NCBI GenBank assembly: GCA_021784555.1
Contig: JAJYHY010000009.1
Location: 1 to 50,813, forward strand
From: a bacterium
GTDB taxonomy: Bacteria; Verrucomicrobiota; Verrucomicrobiia; Limisphaerales; UBA8199
DNA: 50,813 nt
Direction: 5' to 3'
Part shown: in pieces, positions 9,020-17,385 of the stretch
Numbering within the stretch: position 1 is the first letter of the stretch
Layout of the letters: the number at the start of each line of letters is the position of its first letter
Program-made: the position numbers and the translations under genes
Notes under the pieces: generated by a model
Told to the model about the DNA's origin: nothing
Seen by the model: the letters and a program-made list of their open reading frames with translations, nothing else
The model's database searches: none

Positions 9020-10998
9020 GAGCCACTATGCACTGCAAAATGTTCACCCTTAATGCGCAGGCCATCGCAGCCTGCTTGATGTGCGGCTGGAGCCAATTGA
9101 GGGCTGCTACTCACCTTTCCTATGACCCGGTTAACCGCCTGACCAGTGCAGACTATGGGACCGGCTCGGCTACCGCCTACGCCTACGACGCCTCAGGCAA
9201 TCGCCTGACGTACACCGGAGCACTTCCTGCGGACGCGACGCCGCCCGCGATCTCCATCGGCGGGCCGACCACAGCCTCCACCTACACCACGGCCTCCACC
9301 TCCATCAACCTGAGCGGCAGTGCCTCCGACGATACCGGAGTGACGCTGGTCACGTGGGCTAATGACCGCGGCGGCATCGGCGTCGCCGACGGCACCGCCT
9401 CCTGGGCCATCAGCAGCGTCAGGCTGCAGCCGGGTGTCAATGTCATCTCCGTCACCGCCTTCGACGCAGCCGGCAACAACGGCGCCGCCAAGTTGACGGT
9501 GACCTGCTCCTCTTCCGCACCGAATTACACCGTCTCCGTGGGTGCATCTCCGGTCGAGGGCGGTTCAGTGAGCGGTGGCGGCACGTTCGCCGCCGGGAGC
9601 TTTCGGACCGCCACCGCTATCCCGAAAGCCGGTTGCGCCTTTATCAACTGGTCGGAGAACGGCGGAATCGTGAGCGCCTCGCCAAGCTACATTTTCACCG
9701 TGGGAGCGGACCGGAGCCTGGTGGCCAATTTCGTGCCAAGCGCGACCGGGCTGGCCCCGGCCTTCGCCATTGCGGGGAGCGTGTTGACGTCGGGAGCGAC
9801 CAACCCGGTGCCGGGCGTGAGTCTCGGTATCACCGGCGGAACGAACCTCACGGTCCTGGCCGGCACAAACGGCGCCTACACCACGACGCTCGCCGCGGGC
9901 GGACCCTATTCCGTGGCGCCGTTCAAGGCCGACGACTCCCCGCCGGCCAACGGGGTCACCGCTTTGGACATTGCCCTCATCCGGCGGCAGATCCTTGGCC
10001 TGCAGCCGCTCGACTCCCCATACAAGGTTCTGGCGGCGGACGTGAACGCCTCCGGGAGCGTGACCACCTTGGACATCGGCTATATTCGGCGGCTTATCCT
10101 TGGGCTTACTGATTCATTGCCGGCCGGCCTCTGGCGGTTCGTGCCGGCTGATTACGTTTTTGCGGACCCGGCGAACCCCTGCGACGCGCCCACCAACCGG
10201 TGGTTCGCGAACCTGCTGGCGAACATGACCGGCCAGGACTTTGTGGCCATTAAGCTGGGCGATGTCAACAATTCCTGGATGCCCCCGTCCTCAACCGGGT
10301 CGGCCGGCACCGCTGGTCCTGGCGGCGCAAGCGGCGGCGTGAAGCGGAACGATGTCCAATCCGTCCGTTTCCAGGCTGGCAGCCTGACCGCGCAGGCCGG
10401 GGACCAGGTGCAGGTCAACCTCCGGGTGGCGGGATTCAGAAAGGTCACCTCCGCGCAGTTCACCCTGGAATGGGACCCGGCGGTGCTGCGGTATGCGGGG
10501 GTGGGAGATTTTGGCGCGAGAGGCTTGACCGAGGGCGATTTCGGCGACGCCCTGAGCGGCGAAGGAAAACTGACCTTTGCCTGGGATGATCCCCAGGCAA
10601 CCGGCGTGACCCTGGCCGACGGTGCAACCCTTTTCACGGCGACCTTTCAGGTCGTTGGGCAACCGGGTGCCACATCGCCCCTGACTTTCACCGACTCGCC
10701 TACGCCGAGGGAGGCCAGTTTGGGCTTTGCGGTTGCGCCCTTCAATGGGCAGAACGGCCAAATCACCGTGGGAGAGACCGTGCCTTCGATAGGATATGAA
10801 TGGAACGGCTCGGGCCACTCTCTCTTGCTCTCCGTCCCGACCGTGAGTGGTTTGCACTACGTTTTGGAGTATAGCGATTCGTTGTCGCCCGCCCAGTGGA
10901 TGCCCCTGACGGCCATCCTGGGCGACGGGACCGCCAAAGCCTTTATGAGCCTTTCGCCGACGAACCAACAGCGGTTCTACCGTGTGCGAATACAATAA
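9016..10998 (+). CDS. Exported protein with orphan YD repeat, InlB-like repeat, dockerin and cohesin
   Basis: 660 aa. GTG 9016 overlaps the upstream stop (GTGA); ATG 9028 is the alternative start. After a signal peptide it opens with one RHS-like unit ('LSYDPVNRLTSADYG', 'AYDASGNRLTY'), then an Ig-like domain (about 75-170), an InlB B-repeat-like domain (about 173-242) and a carboxypeptidase-regulatory plus dockerin region (about 250-420). The second dockerin half has a good calcium loop, DVNASGSVTTLD; the first half is degenerate. A cohesin-like domain (about 448-585, 'VTSAQFTLEWDPAVLRYAGV') and a short 'LEYSDSL...RFYRVRIQ' C-terminal domain finish it. Dockerin and cohesin in one chain could allow self-assembly (inference). 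It lacks the long C-terminal module of its neighbours. Confidence 0.85.
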   Translation: MRATMHCKMFTLNAQAIAACLMCGWSQLRAATHLSYDPVNRLTSADYGTGSATAYAYDASGNRLTYTGALPADATPPAISIGGPTTASTYTTASTSINLSGSASDDTGVTLVTWANDRGGIGVADGTASWAISSVRLQPGVNVISVTAFDAAGNNGAAKLTVTCSSSAPNYTVSVGASPVEGGSVSGGGTFAAGSFRTATAIPKAGCAFINWSENGGIVSASPSYIFTVGADRSLVANFVPSATGLAPAFAIAGSVLTSGATNPVPGVSLGITGGTNLTVLAGTNGAYTTTLAAGGPYSVAPFKADDSPPANGVTALDIALIRRQILGLQPLDSPYKVLAADVNASGSVTTLDIGYIRRLILGLTDSLPAGLWRFVPADYVFADPANPCDAPTNRWFANLLANMTGQDFVAIKLGDVNNSWMPPSSTGSAGTAGPGGASGGVKRNDVQSVRFQAGSLTAQAGDQVQVNLRVAGFRKVTSAQFTLEWDPAVLRYAGVGDFGARGLTEGDFGDALSGEGKLTFAWDDPQATGVTLADGATLFTATFQVVGQPGATSPLTFTDSPTPREASLGFAVAPFNGQNGQITVGETVPSIGYEWNGSGHSLLLSVPTVSGLHYVLEYSDSLSPAQWMPLTAILGDGTAKAFMSLSPTNQQRFYRVRIQ

Positions 10999-11036
10999 CC
11001 GACCCAATTCGAGGGGAGCGGACAGCGTTACCAGGA

Positions 11037-12749
11037 ATGAAAACGGGATCTCACCGCCCAATTAAAGCTATGATGCGCAATGAAAACCTTCGGTCATGTT
11101 CGTCCAGACGGCAGCGGTCGGGCGCGTTTGAAGAAAAACACCTCGCCGTTATGGCCGACAGGAATCGTAGCGCAGGTTTCCCAACCTGCCGTATCGCCGA
11201 TTTCCAAATCGGCGAACCGGTGAACCTCGCGCAGGTCGGCGGGTTTGGAAACCCGCGATACGGCAGACTCGGAGGTCTGCGCTACAGTGGTGCAGTCGGT
11301 CCGAGCCGTAGCGCAGGTTTCCCAACCTGCCGTATCGCCGATTTCCAAATCGGCGAACCGGTGAACGTCGCGCAGGCCGGCGGGTTTGGAAATCCACGAT
11401 ACGGCAGACTCGGAGGTCTGCGCTACTTGCTCGGCGCGGCGCTGATGTTGGCGGCTGTCTGGTTTCCTGTGCTTTTACGAGCGGGAGTGACTCTTGAGGT
11501 TGGCAGCGCCACGGCCCCGCCGGGCGCCAACGCCACCGTGCCGGTCACGGTCAGCGGGTTCAGCAGCGTGACCACATTTCAGTTTACGCTGACCTGGGAC
11601 GCGAATGCGCTCCAATACGCTTCCGTGGCCGATTTCGGAGCGAGAGGACTGGGAGCCGAGAATTTCGGCTTCAAACCGAGCGCTCCGGGCGCGTTGACGG
11701 TGTCTTGGGACGACCCGGACGCGAGCGGCTTAACCATGAGCGACGGTTCGACGCTGTTTTCGGTAAACTTTACCGCTGTCGGCACGAACGGCCAGCAAAG
11801 TTCCGTCAGTCTTTCCAGCGACCCGACGCCGATCGAGGTGAGCGAAGACCTCAACGTCGTAAGCGCCACCCCCGTTTCGGGCACCGTGGACATCTCGGCG
11901 CCTCCCGTCCAGGTCTGTCCGGCTGACACCGACACCAACTTCCGGATTGTAATCAGCGAAGTGACGGCCTACGGGGCGGCGTGGAAGCGGGGCGACACCT
12001 GGCCGAACCCGCCCAATCCGATCCCAATCTCGTACGTGACGCGGGTGGGTTACCTGTGGAAGAACGGCGAGTGTTATGGCTATGACCAGAGCCAGAGCCC
12101 GCCGCTGTGCTGGGTGTTGCAGCCCTGCCCGAGTGGCGCCGGTACCCAAAGCGGGGGCGGCACAGCGGGGGTGAGGCTCGCCGATGCAGGGAGTTCATCG
12201 GTGGTGCGGAGCGTGCAGGGCGTTACGGTCTCGCTTGAAGCCACTCCGGACAAGTCCGTAAGCGTCTATGCGGTGGAGGAGGACCTGCCTGCTGAGTTGA
12301 CGGCACACAGCATAACGGAGGGCGGTTCGTGGGATGCGGCCAACCGGAAGGTGAAGTGGGGGCCGTTCTTCGACAATGCGGCCCGGGCTCTCTCGTATAG
12401 CTTGAGCGGGATTGCCGGGGTCTATCCGTTGAGCGGGGTAGGGAGTTATGATGGGGTTAACCTTGCGACAACAGGGGCGGCGCGCATCGAGCTTGAGCCC
12501 ACGCTGAGGGTGGGTGGCTTTGCGATTGGTCCGGCTGGGCAGGGTTTGACATTCACCTTCGCCACGGAGGTTGGGAGGCAGTATTACATCGAATGCACGG
12601 ATAATCTCTCCCGAGGGCAGTGGCAGGTGGCGGCCGGGCCGCTGGAAGGGACGGGCCAGCCTACCCAGTGGACTGACGACGGGAGCAAGACCGGAGGCGT
12701 CTCGCCTCAGTCTGGACCGCGATTCTATCGGGTGCGGTCCTCGCCGTGA
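11037..12749 (+). CDS. Cohesin-domain exported protein with shared C-terminal module (copy A)
   Basis: About 570 aa from ATG 11037, chosen because the N-terminus (MKTGSHRPIKA) and the DNA just upstream match the paralogue starting at 15602. Residues about 44-130 are encoded by two palindromic repeat units. Only then comes the hydrophobic export segment 'LLGAALMLAAVWFPVLL', so either the signal is buried about 130 residues in, or translation starts downstream of the repeats. A cohesin-like domain follows ('FQFTLTWDANALQYASV', about 152-290). The last 278 residues are the shared module: EF-hand-like loop, GECYG segment, 'KWGPFFDNAA' and the 'RFYRVRSSP' end. It lies 38 bp after the previous stop and may belong to the same transcript. 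Confidence 0.75.
   Translation: MKTGSHRPIKAMMRNENLRSCSSRRQRSGAFEEKHLAVMADRNRSAGFPTCRIADFQIGEPVNLAQVGGFGNPRYGRLGGLRYSGAVGPSRSAGFPTCRIADFQIGEPVNVAQAGGFGNPRYGRLGGLRYLLGAALMLAAVWFPVLLRAGVTLEVGSATAPPGANATVPVTVSGFSSVTTFQFTLTWDANALQYASVADFGARGLGAENFGFKPSAPGALTVSWDDPDASGLTMSDGSTLFSVNFTAVGTNGQQSSVSLSSDPTPIEVSEDLNVVSATPVSGTVDISAPPVQVCPADTDTNFRIVISEVTAYGAAWKRGDTWPNPPNPIPISYVTRVGYLWKNGECYGYDQSQSPPLCWVLQPCPSGAGTQSGGGTAGVRLADAGSSSVVRSVQGVTVSLEATPDKSVSVYAVEEDLPAELTAHSITEGGSWDAANRKVKWGPFFDNAARALSYSLSGIAGVYPLSGVGSYDGVNLATTGAARIELEPTLRVGGFAIGPAGQGLTFTFATEVGRQYYIECTDNLSRGQWQVAAGPLEGTGQPTQWTDDGSKTGGVSPQSGPRFYRVRSSP
11167..11426. repeat. Two 119-bp four-hairpin repeat units inside a reading frame
   Basis: Units at 11167-11285 and 11308-11426 each start GTAGCGCAG and end CTGCGCTAC. 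In the first, the small hairpins are GCAGGTT/AACCTGC (11172-11189), GCCGATTT/AAATCGGC (11196-11213), GCGGGTTT/AAACCCGC (11239-11256) and GCAGAC/GTCTGC (11263-11280). The two copies are almost identical and 141 bp apart, so they keep the frame of the surrounding gene. Partial copies occur at 30411-30464 and 34596-34691. Confidence 0.9.
11916..12749 (+). repeat. Shared C-terminal module, copy A
   Basis: The coding module starts at the Cys of CPADTDTN and runs to the stop (277 codons plus stop). Its calcium-like loop is DTDTNFRIVISE. All four early cysteines and the 'IEC' cysteine are kept. The homology with copy D continues about 250 bp past the stop. Confidence 0.85.
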
Positions 12750-13237
12750 GGCGGCCGGCCAGATAAACGCAAAGGTGCTGGACCTGCCGGTTAGACCGCG
12801 GCTCGGAAGCATCCCGCCAGGGCGTGAAACGTCAAGAGCGTCGGATGTCGGACTCCTTTTGAACCGGCGTTTAAGCGCTGGTGCAGGGGTTGGCAGGAGC
12901 GCCCGGCCGAGGCATGGGCGCGGTGGGGAGTTCGGACGGTCGCCGGCGCTTCCGCTCGTTGACCAAACAGATTCCGCCAGCGGCGAATGGAGTTGTGGAA
13001 GCCAGTTTCGCGAGTTGTGAAGACTGAAATATCGAGTTCCGGTGGGGAGGGGATTTCTATGCATCTTATTAATCTGATTCAGTAAGCCATGTTATTAAGA
13101 ATATGTGCTTTACCATGGATCTTGTTCTGCTTAACTTTCAATTGACGTTGTGGTCGGCGCCAGCGCGCAGCCTGAGTGACTGGTTCACCCAGCCCATGCC
13201 GGAGCGCCAATCGCACGCCAGGAAGGAACATTAAGCT
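12750..13237. other. Intergenic: module 3' flank plus AT-rich stretch
   Basis: Positions 12750 to about 13000 align, with one gap of roughly 80 bp, to the DNA after copy D (28729 to about 28895); the block around 'CAGATTCCGCCAGC(G)GCGA' is shared. The duplicated unit therefore extends beyond the coding module. Positions 13050-13150 are strikingly AT-rich for this window and lie upstream of the NHL pseudogene, so they may hold its promoter; no -35/-10 pair is clear enough to call. No gene is seen. Confidence 0.5.
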
Positions 13238-14781
13238 ATGAGAACCGCAAAACGTACCGCCCGGTTTGCCACTTGTCTCCTTGTTGGCCTGCTCATCGGC
13301 ATGGGCAGCCTTTTGTCTCAAACCGGCCGGGCAACCGGCCTCAGCTATGCGCTCACTAATTTTGTCGGCACGACAGGAGAGGCGGGGAGCGCGGATGGAG
13401 TTGGGAGCAATGCCCTCTTCCGTGGGCCGGAGGCGGTTGCCACGGACAGCGCCGGAAACGTCTATGTGGCGGACACGGTTAATGCAACTATTCGGCGGAT
13501 CACGCCTCAGGGGGAGACAACGACCATTGCGGGCGAGGCCGGCTGGTCCGGCACCGCCGATGGCACGGCAGCTCAGGCGCGGTTCACAACCCCGGATGGC
13601 GTGGCGGTGGACGCAGCGGGAAACATTTACATTGCCGACGGCGTTGCCTGCACGATTCGCAAGATCACGGCCCAGGGAGTGGTGAGTACCTTGGCGGGCA
13701 GTGCGGGCCAACCAGGCAGTGCTGACGGAGCCCTGTGGTCAGCCGGGTACGACCAACACCGTGGCCATCAACGGAGTCCCCCTGGCCCTGGAGGCGGCGG
13801 ACTGCGCCCTGAAAGAGGTCCCCGTCCAGGCCACCAACGGGGTCGTTATCCAGCGGTTTGAGACCATCTCCGGAAAGGTGCTGGCCTGCGGGAGCGGCAA
13901 CGCTGTGCCCAATGCCGCGCTAAGCCTCAGCGGCACGACCAATTGGACGGCCTACAGTTCTTGGGATGGTTCTTACGCCTTTTATCCGGGCGGCGCCGGT
14001 TCCTATTGCATCACTCCCTCCATGGCGGATGATTCCGCCGCCAGGGGGGTCACGACGCTCGACCTCGCGCTGATACGCCGGCATATCCTCGGCCTCATGC
14101 CCCTGGATTCGCCTTTCAAGCTTCTGGCGGCGGACGTCAACGGCTCCGGCAGTGTCAGCACGTTAGACATTGCCCTGGCTAGGAGAGACGTTCAAGGCCG
14201 GAGTGGGCATTGGCGGGTTCCAAAAGGCCACCAGCGCCCAATTCACCCTGGAATGGGACCCCCAGGTCCTCCGCTACACCGGCGTGAACGGTTTTGGCCT
14301 GCCCGGTTTATCCCAGGGCAATTTTGGAACCGCGTTTGTCAAACTAGGCAAGCTGGCCTTTTCTTGGGAAGACCCGCGGGGTTTAGGAGTGACGCTCCCG
14401 GCAGGCAGCACGGCCTTTGAGGTTTGCTTCGAGGTTATCGGACATGCTGGCAGCGCCTCCGCTTTAAGATTTTGCGATTCGCCTACACCGCGTGAGGCCT
14501 CCATGAATTTCAGGCTTGCCGAGATCTCGACCCAGGATGGTGAGGTGACAGTGCTCGGCGGCAAACCATCGATCCGTATCCTTCCAGGCCCTGCGGGCGG
14601 CCCCTTCACGTTGTCCATCCCAACCCGGAGCGGTCTGCGCTACATCCTGGAATCCAGCGATTCCCTCTCCCGTCCGAATTGGACGCCTCTGCAAACCGTC
14701 GTTGGGGACGGCGCCGTGAGGGTGCTCACCACCACGGGCGGGGGCAAGAATCAGCGGTTTTACCGCGTCCAGGTCCGGTAG
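13238..14781 (+). pseudogene. Decayed NHL-repeat / dockerin / cohesin protein
   Basis: Three reading frames together spell one former exported protein. Frame 1 (13238 to about 13735) has a signal peptide and NHL repeats ('GNVYVADTVNATIRRITPQG', 'GNIYIADGVACTIRKI'). The text then jumps to a second frame (about 13742-14180) with a regulatory-like domain and a dockerin whose calcium loop is DVNGSGSVSTLD, breaking off at 'LDIALARR'. It resumes in a third frame (about 14186-14781) inside a cohesin ('TSAQFTLEWDPQVLRYTGV') and ends in 'RFYRVQVR'. Compared with the intact protein at 9016, about 100 residues between dockerin and cohesin are missing at the second junction. Two deletions with frame changes make it non-functional as a whole. 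Confidence 0.8.
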
Positions 14782-14892
14782 ATCTCGGCGGTCTTTGCGG
14801 TGGGCGCCGTCCGGCCTCGCAGCCAGTTTTTCCGCAGGGCAAGACAACTCACGCAAACATTTTTTTCGACATGGTTCGGATTCGCGCTTGAA

Positions 14893-15078
14893 TCAGCCCA
14901 GGTATATCGGATGCGGCCGATCCGCCACTTCGTTCCTATGCTTGTGCTGCCCCAACGGCGGGTTCCGCATGCTCCTACGGTAAATTGGCGTCACGACCAC
15001 CCCATCCCGCCACGAGCGGGCGAAAGGATTGTTGCAGTGGACGAAATCATACACAGGGCCGTTGAAGTACCGAGGCTC
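14893..15078 (-). pseudogene. Possible C-terminal fragment of an unknown minus-strand gene
   Basis: Read on the minus strand, about 61 codons from the left edge of the broken module copy to a TGA at 14893-14895 give a protein-like sequence ('YFNGPVYDFVHCNNPFARSW', '...HPIYLG'). I do not recognise the family. It begins where the module copy begins (about 15079), as expected if its 5' part was lost in the same rearrangement. It may equally be chance. Confidence 0.3.
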
Positions 15079-15395
15079 CGGGGTGGCGTGGAAGCGGGGG
15101 GACGCCCGGCCGAATCCGCCCAATCCGATTCCGATAGGGTATGTGACGCGAGTGGGCTATTTGTGGAAGAACGGCGAGTGCCATGGGTTCGATCAGACGC
15201 AAGATCCCCCGCTGTGTCGGGAGGCAGTATTACATTGAATGCACGGACAATCTGTCTCAAGACCAGTGGCAGGTGGTGGCCAGGCCGCTGGCGGGCACGG
15301 GCCGGCCCATCCAATGGACTGACGAAGGGAGCAACACCGGGGGAATGCCGCATCAATCCGGACCGCGATTCTATCGGGTGCTGTCCTTGCCGTGA
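15079..15395 (+). pseudogene. Gutted copy of the shared C-terminal module (copy B)
   Basis: It starts at 'AWKRGDARPNPPNPIPIGYV', follows the module as far as 'GFDQTQDPPLC', then jumps to 'GRQYYIECTDNLSQ' in another frame and ends 'RFYRVLSLP' with the usual stop. The whole centre (about 150 residues, including the 'KWGPFFD' part) and the EF-hand-like start are missing. It has no start codon or export signal. It shows that module copies are duplicated and lost in this region. Confidence 0.85.
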
Positions 15396-15601
15396 AGCCA
15401 GCAGGCCAAATCCAACCAACGCTGGGGGCCGTGAACAATTCCTGGACGGAGCCAACGGAGAGAGGACAGTCCAGGTGTGCGAATCCAGTGACCGGCCCAA
15501 TTCGGGGAGAAGAGACGATGCGGCAGTATGGTACGGTTCGTGCTACACAGGCAAATGCAGTAATCGACCCCATTGCCGGGACGTGAGTGGGGTTACCAGA
15601 G
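15396..15601. other. Intergenic: duplicated leader of the cohesin genes
   Basis: About 15475-15510 and 15590-15601 resemble the DNA before the paralogue at 11037 ('GTGCGAATCCAGTGACCGGC' here, 'GTGCGAATACAATAACCGAC' there; both end close to 'GTTACCAG(A)GA(A)TGAAAAC'). A fragment 'GTGAACAATTCCTGGACGGA' recalls the dockerin-end coding sequence 'NNSW'. No independent gene is seen. Confidence 0.5.
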
Positions 15602-17095
15602 ATGAAAACCGATTCTCACAGCTCAACGAAAGCGACAATACACAATCAAGAACGGGCATGCCTTTGTGCGGGAGGCACTTCCGAGAATAGTTTGCGACGC
15701 ACCAGGCTCGGAGGGCGGCGCTGCGGCGGTTCCCACCAACGCGGGTGGGGGTGGATGCTGGGCGGCGCGACGCTGGGGTTGGCGGCTCTCTGTCTGCCCG
15801 GGACCTCGAGCGGACAGGTTGCTTTTGACATTGGCAGCGCCTCGGCTGCCGCGGGCGCAAATGTGACCGTGCCGGTCACGGTGAGCGGTTTCAGCAACGT
15901 AACCTCATTCCAGTTCACCCTGACCTGGGACACAAACGTGCTCCAATACGCTTCCGTGACCAATTTCGGGCCGCGAGGGCTGGCAGACGACGCTTTCGCC
16001 TTTCAACCAAGTGCTCCGAGCACCTTGACGGTGGCTTGGTACGACCCGGACGCGACCGGGGTGACCCTGAATGACGGCTCAACGCTCTTTTCGCTCAACT
16101 TTGTCGCTATCGGCAGCGCGGGGCAGCAAAGCTCGATCAATTTTTCCAGCGACCCGACGCCAATCGAGGTGAGCGAGAACTTCGAGGTCGCAAGCCTCAC
16201 GCCTGTCTCGGGCACCGTGCGGGTCGCTGAGCCTGCCCAACTCTGCCCGGCGGATACCGACGCCAACTCCCGGATTGTGATCAGCGAGGTGACGGCTTAC
16301 GGGGCGGCGTGGAAGCGGGGCGACACCTGGCCGAATCCGCCCAACCCGATTCCGATAGGGTATGTGACGCGGGTGGGCTACCTCTGGAAGAATGGCGAGT
16401 GTTATGGCTATGACCAGAGCCAGGACCCGCCGCTGTGCTGGGTGTTGCAGCCATGTCCGCAGGTGGTCGGCGGGGCTGGGGCGCAAGCGGCAAGCCTGGG
16501 TTCCGGTGCGGACGAGGTGGAAGTTGGTGGTGCCGGGAGTTCATCGCTGGTGCGGAGCGTGGAGGGCGTTACAGTTTCGCTTCAAGCCACTCCGGACGCG
16601 TCCGTGAGCGTCTATGCAGTGGAGGAGAGCTTGCCGGTCGGGTTGACGCCATACACCATAACGGAGGGAGGTTCATGGGATGCGGCCAACCGGAAGGTGA
16701 AGTGGGGGCCGTTCTTCGATGATGCGGCGCGGACGCTGTCCTACCGTTTGAGCGGTGTGGCGGGGGTCTATCCGCTGAGCGGGGTTGGGAGTTATGACAG
16801 GCTAGGCGTTGCCACAATCGGATCGCGGACTATCGACCTGGAGTCCTCGCTGAGGTCGGGCGACTTGGGGCTCGGCCCCTCCGGCCAGGGTTTGACGTTC
16901 AGCTTCTCCACTGAGGTTGGGAGGCAGTATTACATTGAATGCACGGACAACCTGTCTCAAGGCCGGTGGCAGGTGGTGGCCGGGCCGCTGGCGGGCACGG
17001 GCCAGCCCGTCCAGTGGACTGACGACGGCAGCAAGACCGGAGGAGTGCCGCCTCAGTCTGGACCACGGTTTTATCGGGTGCGGTCGTCGCCCTGA
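15602..17095 (+). CDS. Cohesin-domain exported protein with shared C-terminal module (copy C)
   Basis: 497 aa from ATG 15602, paralogous to the gene at 11037. The leader 'MKTDSHSSTKA' matches that gene, and the next residues ('ACLCAGGTSENS') are encoded by an intergenic-type repeat also found near 30738-30769. The hydrophobic export segment is 'LGGATLGLAALCLPG', so ATG 15755, just before it, is an alternative start. A cohesin-like domain follows ('VTSFQFTLTWDTNVLQYASV', about 75-210), then the full module with loop DTDANSRIVISE, GECYG, PPLCWVLQPC, 'KWGPFFDDAA' and 'RFYRVRSSP'. The stop lies directly against the remains of a sigma factor gene. No catalytic domain is present; a binding or scaffold role is inferred from the cohesin. 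Confidence 0.8.
   Translation: MKTDSHSSTKATIHNQERACLCAGGTSENSLRRTRLGGRRCGGSHQRGWGWMLGGATLGLAALCLPGTSSGQVAFDIGSASAAAGANVTVPVTVSGFSNVTSFQFTLTWDTNVLQYASVTNFGPRGLADDAFAFQPSAPSTLTVAWYDPDATGVTLNDGSTLFSLNFVAIGSAGQQSSINFSSDPTPIEVSENFEVASLTPVSGTVRVAEPAQLCPADTDANSRIVISEVTAYGAAWKRGDTWPNPPNPIPIGYVTRVGYLWKNGECYGYDQSQDPPLCWVLQPCPQVVGGAGAQAASLGSGADEVEVGGAGSSSLVRSVEGVTVSLQATPDASVSVYAVEESLPVGLTPYTITEGGSWDAANRKVKWGPFFDDAARTLSYRLSGVAGVYPLSGVGSYDRLGVATIGSRTIDLESSLRSGDLGLGPSGQGLTFSFSTEVGRQYYIECTDNLSQGRWQVVAGPLAGTGQPVQWTDDGSKTGGVPPQSGPRFYRVRSSP
16244..17095 (+). repeat. Shared C-terminal module, copy C
   Basis: 283 codons plus stop from CPADTDAN. All conserved cysteines are present. The 3' flank seen after copies A and D is absent: sigma-factor coding sequence begins within about 10 bp of the stop. 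Confidence 0.85.
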
Positions 17096-17097
17096 GC

Positions 17098-17352
17098 CGG
17101 GCCGATCCACTCGACGAAGTCTGGCAACGGGAGTGGGAGGACAACCTGCTCAGCGTGGCCTTTCGCCGTCTGCGTCCGAAGGTCAGCGCGCGGCAACTGC
17201 TCATTTTCCGGCTGGCTGCCCAGGGGGAGCTGCCCCTGACGCAGGTGTCCAAGAAACTCGGCGTGAGCCTGGCGCAGGTCTATCTCGCCCGGCACCGGGT
17301 GGGCAAGCTGCTCAAGGCCGAAGTGCGGGGATTGCGGCGCGAGACGGAGTGA
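17098..17352 (+). pseudogene. 5'-truncated sigma-70 family sigma factor
   Basis: The open frame reads 'ADPLDEVWQREWEDNLLSVA' from 17101, continues 'FRRLRPKVSARQLLIFRLAA' and ends at TGA 17350-17352. Region 4 is recognisable: 'TQVSKKLGVSLAQVYLARHR' is the helix-turn-helix that reads the -35 element. Region 2, needed for core and -10 recognition, is missing because the frame runs directly into the end of the upstream cohesin gene. A GTG at 17155 could start a 65-aa region-4 peptide, but function is doubtful. In Verrucomicrobia and Planctomycetes such factors often precede a Ser/Thr kinase, exactly the gene that follows here 33 bp downstream. Confidence 0.75.
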
Positions 17353-17385
17353 GTTGCGCGGCGCCCCGAGATGGGCGAAAGGTAG

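Noticed and set aside
11167-11426. Insertion sequence or miniature transposon pair
   Set aside because: There is no transposase, no clear target-site duplication, and the units consist of several small hairpins, which fits REP-like elements better.
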